A stretch of DNA of 64,000 nucleotides. Origin: Rubellimicrobium aerolatum. Lineage in GTDB: Bacteria; Pseudomonadota; Alphaproteobacteria; Rhodobacterales; Rhodobacteraceae. Shown here one piece after another: positions 43,260 to 50,896 of this stretch. The notes beneath the pieces are model-generated. The model saw only the letters and a program-made list of their open reading frames with translations. It did not search any database and was not told the origin of the DNA. A program made the position numbers and the translations under genes. The stretch covers positions 1 through 64,000 of the forward strand of contig NZ_JAGGJP010000009.1 in NCBI RefSeq assembly GCF_017872975.1. The letters run 5' to 3'. Position 1 is the stretch's first letter, and each line of letters starts with the position of its first letter.

Positions 43260-44144
43260 GTGAGACGCGCCCTCGCGGCCTTCTGGTACATCTGGGACGT
43301 GATGGACCGGCTGAACCTCAGCCTGATCGCGGCCGGGGTGGGCTTCTTCGCGATGCTGTCGCTGTTCCCGGCCTTGGCCGCCATCGTTCTGGTCTGGAGC
43401 TGGTTCGCCGACCCCGTGCAGATCAACGCCCTTCTGGAGATGGCGGCCGAGGTCGTCCCGCCCGAGGTCCACAGCGTCATCCTCAACCAGATCGCCGGCA
43501 TCATCAACGCGGGCAGCGGCGGCAAGATCGGGACCGCGACCCTGATCTCGATCCTGGTGGCGGTGTGGTCGGCGCGAGCGGGGGTCTCGGCGCTGATCCG
43601 GGGCCTGAACGCGGCCTACGACATCGGCCACCGCCAGAGCATCCTGCGCCGCTACATGGCCGATATCGGCGTGACGCTGGCGCTCTGCGGCCTCACCTTC
43701 GTCGCCATCGCGGCGGTGGTGATCGCGCCCATCCTCATCACCATCCTGCCGCTCGGCCCCTGGGTCGCCATCGCCGCCGAGATCACGCGCTGGGCCGTGT
43801 CCATCGGCGTCATCATGGTGACGCTGGGGATCGTCTACCGCTACGGCCCCAACCGGCGCGGGCACCGGCCCAAGTGGATCACGCCGGGCGCCATCGTGGC
43901 GACGGTCCTGTGGATGCTGGTGTCGGTCGCCTTCGGCGTCTACCTGCGGAACTTCGCCCACTACAACGAGGTGTATGGCTCGCTCGGGGCGGCCGTGGCG
44001 CTGCTCATGTGGTTCTACCTGTCCGCCTACGTCGTGCTGATGGGCGGCTGCCTGAACGCCGCCATCGAGGCGGGCGGGGCCGAGCGGCTCCAGCACGCCC
44101 TGGAGAAGGAGCAGGCCGGAGCCGTCGCCCCCCGCCCCTCCTGA
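43260..44144 (+). CDS. YihY/BrkB family inner-membrane protein
   Basis: A 294-residue integral membrane protein with six helices, formerly (wrongly) linked to RNase BN. Family features: LSLIAAGVGFFAMLSLFPAL, IVLVWSWFADPVQINALLEM, TLISILVAVWSARAGVSALI then RGLNAAYDI, WITPGAIVATVLWMLVSVAF and YNEVYGSLGAAVALLMWFYL. The GTG start is chosen because homology begins at RRALAAFWYIWD. It is likely co-transcribed with the small PLDc_N protein from the EcfG promoter. The biochemical function of the family is not established; transport of lipids or small molecules has been suggested. Confidence 0.9.
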   Translation: MRRALAAFWYIWDVMDRLNLSLIAAGVGFFAMLSLFPALAAIVLVWSWFADPVQINALLEMAAEVVPPEVHSVILNQIAGIINAGSGGKIGTATLISILVAVWSARAGVSALIRGLNAAYDIGHRQSILRRYMADIGVTLALCGLTFVAIAAVVIAPILITILPLGPWVAIAAEITRWAVSIGVIMVTLGIVYRYGPNRRGHRPKWITPGAIVATVLWMLVSVAFGVYLRNFAHYNEVYGSLGAAVALLMWFYLSAYVVLMGGCLNAAIEAGGAERLQHALEKEQAGAVAPRPS

Positions 44145-44148
44145 CGCC

Positions 44149-45132
44149 TCAAGCCGCCGAGCGGAGCCGGTCGGCCATCAGGTCGTGGATGAAACCCAGC
44201 TTCTCCACCACCGGGGGGGCGATCACGAAGGGATAGAGGTCCGGCTGCCCCAGCGCGCGGCTCATGGCGTTCATGGCGATCGCGAGCGGCACCCAGGCCT
44301 GGGCCAGCGGCTCGACCGGACCCCTGGCATAGGGATCGGGCGCGGAGACCAGCCCGTAGGCCGAGGCCGTCTCCAGCCCGTCGGTCATGTGCAGCCAATG
44401 GGCGAAGGTCTCGGCGAAGTCCTCCCAGGGATGGGTGGTCGCGTAGGCCGAGACGTGGCGATCCTCCCAGCCCTCGGGCGGCCCCTCGGCGTAATGACGG
44501 TTCAGCGCGGCCTGATAGTCCTGATCCGGGTCGCCGAAGAGCGCGGTGAACTCCGCCTTGCGGCCGCCCTCGGCCACCAGCACGTCAAAGTAGAAGTGCC
44601 CGACCTCGTGCCGGCAATGACCGAGCAGCGTCCGATAGCGCTCGCCCATCTCGGTCCGCATCCTCTCGCGCCGGTCGTCGTCGGCCTCCGACACGTTGAG
44701 CGTCACGAGGCCGTCATCATGGCCGGTCAGCACCCGCTGCACCCGCCCGTCGGGCATCTTCTCGTCGGCGAGGAGACGGAAGCGCAACGCATTGCCCGCC
44801 CGCGACACCAGCGGCAGGTCGAGCCGGAGCAGCGAATAGATCAGCCGCCGCTTGGCGGCCTCGATCTTGCGCCAGCGCAGGTCGTTGCCGGGCACGGTCA
44901 GGTCCGGGATAGTCTCGGTCAGAGCGCAACTGGCGCAGAAGGCACCCTCCTCGGGCTTGCGGGCGATCCAGTTGCAGCCGATCTCCGCGCGGTTGTCGCA
45001 GCCGGGGCGGCCGTCCAGCGCCTCGACCCGCGCGCTGTCGGGGTCATAGGCGAGGTCGATCCCGCAGCCCAGGCAGGTGAGGCTGTCGAAGAAGACCTCG
45101 TGGTCGCAGGACGGACAGGCGAAGCGTTTCAC
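44149..45132 (-). CDS. Putative zinc-binding metallopeptidase with N-terminal zinc ribbon
   Basis: A 327-residue protein. The N-terminus is a zinc ribbon (FACPSCDHEVFFDSLTCLGC) with further cysteines in CDNRAEIGCNWIARKPEEGA and FCASCALTET, so two metal sites are likely. The centre has the metallopeptidase motif HCRHEVGHFYFDVLV (His-Glu-x-x-His, about residues 182-196). ATTHPWEDFAETFAHWLHMT provides a third ligand region. No export signal. Substrate unknown. It is 11 bp downstream of the transglutaminase-like gene, a pairing that recurs in Proteobacteria and hints at joint action on proteins or peptides. It converges with the BrkB gene. Confidence 0.87.
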   Translation of the reverse strand: MKRFACPSCDHEVFFDSLTCLGCGIDLAYDPDSARVEALDGRPGCDNRAEIGCNWIARKPEEGAFCASCALTETIPDLTVPGNDLRWRKIEAAKRRLIYSLLRLDLPLVSRAGNALRFRLLADEKMPDGRVQRVLTGHDDGLVTLNVSEADDDRRERMRTEMGERYRTLLGHCRHEVGHFYFDVLVAEGGRKAEFTALFGDPDQDYQAALNRHYAEGPPEGWEDRHVSAYATTHPWEDFAETFAHWLHMTDGLETASAYGLVSAPDPYARGPVEPLAQAWVPLAIAMNAMSRALGQPDLYPFVIAPPVVEKLGFIHDLMADRLRSAA

Positions 45133-45143
45133 GGGCGGCCTCC

Positions 45144-45959
45144 TCAGGCGACGGCGCGGGCGGGGACCTCGTCGCACCACACCTCGAAGCTGTCGAGGTT
45201 GGTGGGGCCGAACGAGGTGATCATCGGCACGTCCGCCGCGTCGCGCCCCCGGACCATGACGATCCGCCCAATGCGCGGCGCGTTGTAGCGGGCGTCGAAG
45301 GTGTACCAGCGCCCGCCCAGGAAGATCTCGGTCCAGGCGCAGAAGTCGCCCGGCCCCATGTCGGGCCAGTCGATGTCGCCCAGGTAGCCCGAGGCGTAGC
45401 GCGCCGGGATGTTGAGCGCGCGGGCATAGGCGATGACGAGGTGCGCGAAGTCCCGGCACACCGCCTTGCCCTCCTCGATGGAGGAGCGGGCCGTGCGGAA
45501 GGGCGAGGCGTCGCCGTAGTCGAAGATCAGCGACTCGTGGACGTGATCGCAGATCGCCTGCACCCGCGCCCATCCGGCGGGCACGGCCCCGAAGCGGTCC
45601 CAGGCCTCCTGCGAAAGGAGGTCGCTCTCGCAGTAGCGCGAGGGCAGCAGGAACGGCAGCACCTCGTCGGGCAGGTTCTCGACCGGATGCTGCACCGCGC
45701 CGGGGTCCATGTCGTCGGGGCGGCCTTCGTCGGTGGCAAGGCCGCTCCAGGTGAGCCGGAGACGCCCCGCCGGCATGACGAGCCGCCCGCGGAAGTTGCC
45801 GAACGTGTCGTGGAACCAGCGCACCGGCACGGCGGGATCGACGACGAGCGCATCGGCCGACAGGCGCGGAAGCTCGGTCGGATGCGGCGACAGCGCCAGG
45901 ATCAGCGGCGTCGGCGCAGGCGACGAGAGGGTGATGTCGAAGGCGGCGCGGATCAACAT
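45144..45959 (-). CDS. Transglutaminase-like (papain-fold) family protein
   Basis: A 271-residue protein of the bacterial transglutaminase-like superfamily. An N-terminal beta-domain (AAFDITLSSPAPTPLILALS) precedes the core: IEEGKAVCRDFAHLVIAYAR with the nucleophile Cys (about 165), YASGYLGDIDWPDMGPGD, and FCAWTEIFLGGRWYTFDARY with the catalytic Asp. The position normally holding the catalytic His (x-H-A-W) reads Cys-Ala-Trp, so peptidase or transferase chemistry may be altered. There is no signal peptide. A weak EcfG-like site (GGAAC 46060-46064 with an 18-nt spacer to GTT) lies upstream. It leads the operon with the zinc metallopeptidase. Confidence 0.87.
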   Translation of the reverse strand: MLIRAAFDITLSSPAPTPLILALSPHPTELPRLSADALVVDPAVPVRWFHDTFGNFRGRLVMPAGRLRLTWSGLATDEGRPDDMDPGAVQHPVENLPDEVLPFLLPSRYCESDLLSQEAWDRFGAVPAGWARVQAICDHVHESLIFDYGDASPFRTARSSIEEGKAVCRDFAHLVIAYARALNIPARYASGYLGDIDWPDMGPGDFCAWTEIFLGGRWYTFDARYNAPRIGRIVMVRGRDAADVPMITSFGPTNLDSFEVWCDEVPARAVA

Positions 45960-46136
45960 GGGAACGGTCCTGTCGGCCAAAGGGGGCAGGCGCAGCCCCG
46001 CGCCGGGCACGGCCCGGCACGCGACGCATGACCCCTGAAACTCCGCTCCCATGCCTCCGGTTCCAGCGGAGGAACGTCGGGTTATGCCTCTCCGGACACG
46101 TTCCCGACACGTTCCCGCGCGGGGGCCCGCATGGGC

Positions 46137-46161
46137 GGAACCCGCCGGTTCGGAGAGAGTT
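46137..46161 (+). promoter_or_regulatory. Probable EcfG-type promoter before a 41-residue gene
   Basis: GGAAC (46137-46141), a 17-nt spacer to GTT (46159-46161), i.e. GGAAC-N16-AGTT. The GTG start of the small gene lies 53 bp downstream. One base differs from the consensus. Confidence 0.5.
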
Positions 46162-46213
46162 CTCCCTTCAGCCCGTCCCAGACGGACATCCATCCCCATC
46201 GCCGGAGGCTTCC

Positions 46214-46339
46214 GTGCTCGACCCCATCGTGAACTTCTTCGCCAAGCTCCTCGACCTCGTCGCCCCGACCCCGCGCGAGTCCGATTACCTCGCCATCCCG
46301 ATCCGCCGCGACGACCGGCGCGACGCTTCCCGCCGCTGA
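46214..46339 (+). CDS. 41-residue protein of unknown function
   Basis: A very short gene accepted because GGAGG (46204-46208) is 5 nt before the GTG start and an EcfG-like promoter precedes it. The protein starts with an amphipathic helix (LDPIVNFFAKLLDLVAPTPR), continues ESDYLAIPIRRDD and ends with Arg-rich RRDASRR. The first helix could sit on a membrane surface. I know no family. It stands 51 bp before a small membrane protein gene and may share its transcript. Small stress-induced peptides are common in such loci, but no function can be assigned. Confidence 0.55.
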   Translation: MLDPIVNFFAKLLDLVAPTPRESDYLAIPIRRDDRRDASRR

Positions 46340-46390
46340 GGCCCGTCCGGGGCGCCCGGCCCCGACACCTCCCCTCCATTGGCATTCCCC

Positions 46391-46702
46391 ATGAATCCGC
46401 TGACGCTCGTCCTGGCCATGCTGACGGCCACGGTCGTGACCGGCCCCATGCTGGTCGCGGCCTTCCTCCTGGGCCTTTACGGCTGGCCCCCGATCCTGCT
46501 GGCCTTTGGGCTTGGAGGCTTCGGTGCTTGGGCGCTGGCGCGCCGGATCGAGGAGGAGATCAAGCGGCAGGACCCAGCCTGGGACGAGCGGCGCGACCGC
46601 CCGCGCCAGTTGGTCCTGGTCCGGCCGCGCATCGACGACCATCCCGGCCGCGGACGCCCGGAGCCGCAGCGCTTCGATCCCAGCCGCCACTGGCGGCACT
46701 GA
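46391..46702 (+). CDS. Small membrane protein of unknown function
   Basis: A 103-residue protein with two adjacent hydrophobic helices (PLTLVLAMLTATVVTGPMLV and AAFLLGLYGWPPILLAFGLG), followed by a hydrophilic, Arg/Pro/His-rich cytoplasmic tail (RRIEEEIKRQDPAWDERRDR onwards). I recognise no domain. The ATG at 46391 follows directly on a short spacer from the preceding small gene, so both may be expressed from the 46137 promoter. Placement in the stress-gene cluster suggests an envelope role, which is only inference. Confidence 0.65.
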   Translation: MNPLTLVLAMLTATVVTGPMLVAAFLLGLYGWPPILLAFGLGGFGAWALARRIEEEIKRQDPAWDERRDRPRQLVLVRPRIDDHPGRGRPEPQRFDPSRHWRH

Positions 46703-46752
46703 TCCCACCATCCGATCCTGCGCCGGAAGCGGCGTCTTCCCTGGCTCTCCGG

Positions 46753-46777
46753 GGAACCGCTTGGCGCAGCGCGCGTT
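46753..46777 (+). promoter_or_regulatory. EcfG-type promoter of the YqjD-like/Holin-X/DUF3618 operon
   Basis: GGAAC (46753-46757), 16 nt, CGTT (46774-46777): a perfect match, 109 bp before the first ATG of a three-gene operon. Confidence 0.8.
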
Positions 46778-46885
46778 TGGCCCCCGTCACGACCTCGCGA
46801 TCCGCATCCTTGGCGCGCCCGCCGCCGCGCCGCCGTTCCCTTCGGGAGCGGACGTATGTCGGACGCCCCTTAGAAGGAGACCCCG

Positions 46886-47650
46886 ATGAGCGACACGAAC
46901 ATGAGCGACTCGACCGGCCAAGGCTCGTCCATGACGGGCGGGCTCTCGGACGCCGGGCGGCAGACCTATGAGCAGGTCAAGTCGAAGGCCATGGAGGCCA
47001 TGCCCAAGATCACCGAGGCCGCCAAGTCGCAGGCCATGGAGCAGGCCGAAACCGCCAAGGACGCCCTCGCCTCGACGGGCGAGAGGCTCGCGCAGTCGCT
47101 CCGCAGCGGCGTGGAAGGCGGGGACGAGTCGATCCAGGCGCGGCTGATGGCGGCAGCGGCGGACACCGTGTCGGACTGGTCGAACCAGCTTCGCGGCCGC
47201 AGCTTCCAGGAGATCGTGGGGCAGGCCGAATCCTTCGCCCGCCGCAACCCTGGCGCCTTCGTGGCGGCCGCCGCTCTCGCGGGCTTCGCGCTGGCCCGCT
47301 TCGCCCGCGCCTCCGCGCCGTCCAAGTCCTACGGGTCCTCGGGCCTCGGCTCCTATGGCGCGGGTTCGTTCGGAGACAGCTCGATGGGTTCGGGCCTGGG
47401 TTCGGGCGGCAGCTTCGCCGGAACGGACTCCTATGGCGCTGGCACCGGGTCGGGCTACGGTTCAGGGCGGGCGGCCGGCTTGGTCAGCACGACCGGCATG
47501 AGCACGCATGACGACGATCTCGACGACGTGGGCTCCATCGCCGACGACGGCATGGGCGGCGGCAGCGCGACCACGGGCACAACCGGGGATGTCGGCACGG
47601 CAACGCCCAACTCCACGGGCGACCGGACCGGCTCCGGCTACGACAGGTAG
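46886..47650 (+). CDS. YqjD/ElaB-like tail-type membrane protein with glycine-rich tail
   Basis: A 254-residue protein. Residues 20-110 are Ala/Lys/Glu-rich amphipathic helix (YEQVKSKAMEAMPKITEAAK and SQAMEQAETAKDALASTGER), LEA-like. RSFQEIVGQAESFARRNPGA leads into a membrane helix (FVAAAALAGFALARFARASA, about 130-150), the pattern of the E. coli YqjD/ElaB ribosome-associated inner-membrane proteins. The last 100 residues are a low-complexity Gly/Ser/Tyr and Thr/Asp tail (GSGLGSGGSFAGTDSYGAGT), probably disordered. It leads an operon with Holin-X and DUF3618 genes, similar in theme to yqjD-yqjE-yqjK. Preceded by a perfect EcfG promoter and an AGAAGGAGA ribosome site. Confidence 0.8.
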   Translation: MSDTNMSDSTGQGSSMTGGLSDAGRQTYEQVKSKAMEAMPKITEAAKSQAMEQAETAKDALASTGERLAQSLRSGVEGGDESIQARLMAAAADTVSDWSNQLRGRSFQEIVGQAESFARRNPGAFVAAAALAGFALARFARASAPSKSYGSSGLGSYGAGSFGDSSMGSGLGSGGSFAGTDSYGAGTGSGYGSGRAAGLVSTTGMSTHDDDLDDVGSIADDGMGGGSATTGTTGDVGTATPNSTGDRTGSGYDR

Positions 47651-47656
47651 GCCCCC

Positions 47657-48064
47657 ATGAGCTTCGACGCCGATCCCCGACCCACGGGCTCGCTTCTGAG
47701 CGACGCCATCAACCAGCTCACCCGCCTCGTGCGGGGGGAGGTCGCGCTCGCCAAGGCCGAGGTGGCGCAGAACATCCGCAACGCCGGCATCGGCGTCGGG
47801 CTGCTCGTCGGCGCCGCCATCCTGGCCCTCGTGGCGCTTCACGTCCTGGCCGCCGCCCTGGTGGCGGCCCTGGCGCACTGGATCGGCCCCGGCTGGGCCG
47901 CGCTCCTCGTGGGCGTGGTGGTCCTGATCGTGGCCGTGATCCTCGCGCTCCGTGGCCTGAACGCGCTGAAACCCGAGAACCTGGCGCCCAGCCGCACCGT
48001 CCGCAGCGTGCAGGCCGACGCCCAAGCGATCAAGGAGAACGTTGGAAATGGCAACCACAAGTAA
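47657..48064 (+). CDS. Phage holin family protein (Holin-X / YqjE-like)
   Basis: A 135-residue protein with an N-terminal amphipathic region (SDAINQLTRLVRGEVALAKA) and two membrane helices, IGVGLLVGAAILALVALHVL and WAALLVGVVVLIVAVILALR. This is the Putative Actinobacterial Holin-X/YqjE fold; the holin name reflects membrane topology, and no prophage genes are nearby. E. coli YqjE sits beside YqjD in the same way. It begins 6 bp after the YqjD-like gene and overlaps the DUF3618 gene by 17 bp, so it is expressed with both. The role is likely envelope stress, by analogy. Confidence 0.85.
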   Translation: MSFDADPRPTGSLLSDAINQLTRLVRGEVALAKAEVAQNIRNAGIGVGLLVGAAILALVALHVLAAALVAALAHWIGPGWAALLVGVVVLIVAVILALRGLNALKPENLAPSRTVRSVQADAQAIKENVGNGNHK

Positions 48065-49130
48065 CGACCCCCGCGAGATCGAGGCCGACCTCGACCGCGA
48101 GCGCGCGGCCCTGGCCAGCACGCTCGACACCCTGTCGGACCGCGTCTCGGTGGACAACCTCGCCAAGGAGGCGCTGGGGATGCTCAAGGGCCATGCCGGC
48201 ACCGCGACCAGCACCATCGACCACGCGGTGCGGGCCAACCCCCTCGCCGTGGCGCTGATCGGCGCAGGGATCGCCTGGATGTTCCTCGGGCCCAAGGTGT
48301 CCTCCTCCAAGTCCTCCGACCAGTCCTCGGGCTATGGCGGCGGGCTGCGCCATGACGATGGCGGCTGGGCCGCCACAGGGTCGCGCTCGGCCGATTACGG
48401 TCGCGTGGGCTACGTGCCCTCGGACAACGACGACGACCACTCCTGGTCGCGCGAGGCCACGGGCCTGCGCGCCAAGGCCTCGGCCGCTCTCCAGAAGATC
48501 GAGCAGGAGGCCAAGCACTACTACGAGAGCCTGAAGAACGCGCTGCCCGGCTCCTCGTCCTCCTCGCAAGACCGCGACTTCGACGCGGAGCGCCAGTCGG
48601 TGATCTCGTCCTTCACGAACGATCTGCGGTCGCGCCTGTCCTCGGGCCTCGACAGCCTGCCCGAAGGGTCCCGCGAGAGGATCGTCGCCGCGCGCGAGAA
48701 GGCCTACGGCGCCATGCTTCGGGCCGAGAGGACAGGCCGCGACGTGGTCCGCGACCCGACCCGCGCGCTGGAGGAGCACCCGCTGGTGGCGGGCGCCGTG
48801 GCCTTCGCGCTGGGGGCGGCGGTGGCCGCGGTCCTGCCAGGCACGGAGGCCGAGAACCGCGCCTTCGGCTCGGAGCGCGACCGGCTGATGGGAGATGCCT
48901 CGCGGCTCCTGCGCGAGGAGCGTTCGCGTGCGATGCAACTCGCGGGATCGTTGGGACAGGAGGTCAAGGCCGCCGCCCAGGAGACCGTCGAGGCGGTGAC
49001 CGACACCGTGACCAAGAAGGCCTCGGATGCGGCGAACCGCGTGGGCGACCGGGCCTCGCAGGAGTTTCGCAACGGCCAAGGCGCGTCGGCGCCGTCGATG
49101 GCTGGTCCGGGCGACCCCGTGATCGGCTGA
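48048..49130 (+). CDS. DUF3618 domain-containing membrane protein
   Basis: A 360-residue protein. The N-terminus is the DUF3618 domain: DPREIEADLDRERAALASTL then DTLSDRVSVDNLAKEALGML (about 8-50), ending in a membrane helix NPLAVALIGAGIAWMFLGPK. A Ser/Asp-rich linker follows (SSKSSDQSSGYGGG), then helical LEA-like segments (LRAKASAALQKIEQEAKHYY) and a second hydrophobic helix HPLVAGAVAFALGAAVAAVL near 242-261. The tail is again an amphipathic helix (ETVEAVTDTVTKKASDAANR). It is the third gene of the EcfG-promoted operon and ends with a terminator. Function unknown; probably membrane protection or ribosome tethering like YqjD relatives. Confidence 0.83.
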   Translation: MATTSNDPREIEADLDRERAALASTLDTLSDRVSVDNLAKEALGMLKGHAGTATSTIDHAVRANPLAVALIGAGIAWMFLGPKVSSSKSSDQSSGYGGGLRHDDGGWAATGSRSADYGRVGYVPSDNDDDHSWSREATGLRAKASAALQKIEQEAKHYYESLKNALPGSSSSSQDRDFDAERQSVISSFTNDLRSRLSSGLDSLPEGSRERIVAAREKAYGAMLRAERTGRDVVRDPTRALEEHPLVAGAVAFALGAAVAAVLPGTEAENRAFGSERDRLMGDASRLLREERSRAMQLAGSLGQEVKAAAQETVEAVTDTVTKKASDAANRVGDRASQEFRNGQGASAPSMAGPGDPVIG

Positions 49131-49154
49131 AGCGGCCCCTTTCCGAACGACCAA

Positions 49155-49184
49155 GGCCCGGGGCGCGAGTTCCGGGTCTTTTCC
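49155..49184 (+). terminator. Intrinsic terminator after the DUF3618 gene
   Basis: GGCCCGG (49155-49161) pairs with CCGGGTC (49172-49178, one G-U), followed by TTTT. It sits 24 bp after the stop and before the convergent phospholipase D-like gene. Confidence 0.7.
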
Positions 49185-49207
49185 GTTCCGGGCACCCGCG
49201 AACCAGC

Positions 49208-50836
49208 TCAGACCATCTCCTCTGGCACCAGCGGCACCGAGCGGGCGATCCGCTCGGCCGCGGCGATGTCGTAGGGCAGGACGAAGCCCTCGCGGCGCTC
49301 GGGCGGGAGGCGCGAGTTCCGCAGCGCCAGCCGCTGCCACAGGGCCACGGCCCGATCGGGATCGAGGTAGCGGGAATCGGCGTCGGCGGGCAGCCAGTAG
49401 CCCATCACCCTCTCGCGCAGGCGCTGCACGACCTTGGGCGCGGTCAGCAGCACCCCCGCCTCGGTGTCCCAGCGCAGGCTGCACCCGGTCAGGTTGGCCG
49501 AGGAGACAATGGCCGCATCGTCGAAGATCGACACCTTGGCGTGGATATGGACGATGGGCTCTCCGAGCAGCCGTTCCCGTCCGTTCCCTTCGTCGAAGGT
49601 CGTCGCGGCTATGGGTTCCGCCTCGGGGCCAGCGGCCTGCGGATCGCCGGTTCCGCCCGCCGCCTCGCGCCGGGGTTGCGCGGCGGCACCGACGAAGAGG
49701 CGCGGCCCGAACGCCTCTCCCAGGATGTGGAGGCAGCGGGCCTGCATATGCTTCCTGATGCGGGTGTCGATGCTCCAGGCCCGGCCAAAGGCGACGTCCT
49801 CGGGGGCGGCGGGAAGGATCAGGATGAGGCCCAGCTCCGGCCGCTCGCGCGCGGCGCGCGCGAGACGCCGCGCCAGGCGGGTGTCGCGGAAGAACTGTGT
49901 CTCCAGGTAGATCAAGCGCCGCGCCTTGGCCGCGAGCATCTCATGGGCGTCCAGGATTTCCTGCGTCACCGGCTCGGGCCCGAACCCAGCCCAGAGGCCG
50001 CCCCGGGGGCGCGACAGGGTCCGCAGGAGTCGGCGCTGCGGCGCGGGCGACGCCTGCCGGGCTGTGACGTGGCGGAACCGCTCCAGATGAGCCTGCGCTT
50101 CGGCGACGATCGGACCCTCGATCATGAGCTGGAGGCCCTGCCAGGTTCCCTCGCCGGGGCGGTCGTGGTCGGGGCTGTTCCATCGGCGGTCGTCGAGGTC
50201 GAGCCCGCCGATGTAGAGCCTGCGGCGGTCGAAGACGGCGAGCTTCTGATGGTGAGTCGCCGGATGCAGCATCGGCGGCCGAAAGGCCCGCGCCCGCACG
50301 CGCCCGTCCGGTCCCTGGGCCAGGAGCCCCGCGAGCCCCGGCATGTCCCGCAGCGCGGCCGCGCGCCGCGTCAGGTCGCGGGCGTTGAGCCAGCGGGCGG
50401 TGCGGGCGAGGCGGACCGCCGCCTGCGGCCAGAGCGCGGCGCGTGGCAGGAGGCCGGTCGTCGCCGGATGCAGGGCGGCGCGCACCCGCAGCCGACCGGG
50501 CGCTCCCGAGGCCTCGCCGGCGGCGACCATCTGGCGCAAGGAGGCCCAGGTCCCGCGATGCAGCGACGGCTGGGCGATGGGGTCGAAGTCGGCGATGGTG
50601 AGGTCGATCCGCACCCCGCGCCGCAGGGCATCGACGAGGAGGTCGAACCATGTGTCGCCCACGGCGCGTGCCTCGGGGCTGCGAAGGCGGGTGCGGGGGT
50701 CGAAGATACGGAACGAGGCCCAGATCTCGGCCTGGCTTTCCAGCACGGCGCGCTCGAAGGCCGGGAAGGCATCCGAGGCGGTCAGGAGTATGTCGGTCGT
50801 GGTGCGGTCCCGCACCAGCCCGGTGACGTGCTGCAT
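49208..50836 (-). CDS. Phospholipase D family protein
   Basis: A 542-residue protein with two PLD catalytic repeats. The first has THHQKLAVFDRRRLYIGGLD (His-x-Lys plus downstream Asp, about residues 198-217). The second has IVHIHAKVSIFDDAAIVSSA then NLTGCSLRWDTEAGV (about 432-466). These residues form the shared active site that cleaves phosphodiesters or transfers phosphatidyl groups, as in cardiolipin synthase and PLD. LIYLETQFFRDTRLARRLAR is also typical. No signal peptide is visible. A perfect EcfG promoter ends 26 bp before the start, so it is a stress-induced, possibly membrane-lipid-modifying enzyme. Confidence 0.9.
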   Translation of the reverse strand: MQHVTGLVRDRTTTDILLTASDAFPAFERAVLESQAEIWASFRIFDPRTRLRSPEARAVGDTWFDLLVDALRRGVRIDLTIADFDPIAQPSLHRGTWASLRQMVAAGEASGAPGRLRVRAALHPATTGLLPRAALWPQAAVRLARTARWLNARDLTRRAAALRDMPGLAGLLAQGPDGRVRARAFRPPMLHPATHHQKLAVFDRRRLYIGGLDLDDRRWNSPDHDRPGEGTWQGLQLMIEGPIVAEAQAHLERFRHVTARQASPAPQRRLLRTLSRPRGGLWAGFGPEPVTQEILDAHEMLAAKARRLIYLETQFFRDTRLARRLARAARERPELGLILILPAAPEDVAFGRAWSIDTRIRKHMQARCLHILGEAFGPRLFVGAAAQPRREAAGGTGDPQAAGPEAEPIAATTFDEGNGRERLLGEPIVHIHAKVSIFDDAAIVSSANLTGCSLRWDTEAGVLLTAPKVVQRLRERVMGYWLPADADSRYLDPDRAVALWQRLALRNSRLPPERREGFVLPYDIAAAERIARSVPLVPEEMV

Positions 50837-50861
50837 GATCCTGCTCGTTATCCGAGAGACT

Positions 50862-50886
50862 AACGACTCGGATACACGGGAGTTCC
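50862..50886 (-). promoter_or_regulatory. EcfG-type promoter of the phospholipase D-like gene
   Basis: On the minus strand GGAAC (50882-50886), 16 nt and CGTT (50862-50865) match the consensus exactly. The site lies between the kinase gene stop (50897) and the PLD ATG (50836). Confidence 0.8.
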
Positions 50887-50896
50887 TGACGTTTCG

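Noticed and set aside
47657-48064. Prophage remnant suggested by the holin family name
   Set aside because: No phage genes nearby; the gene sits in a YqjD/YqjE-like stress operon.
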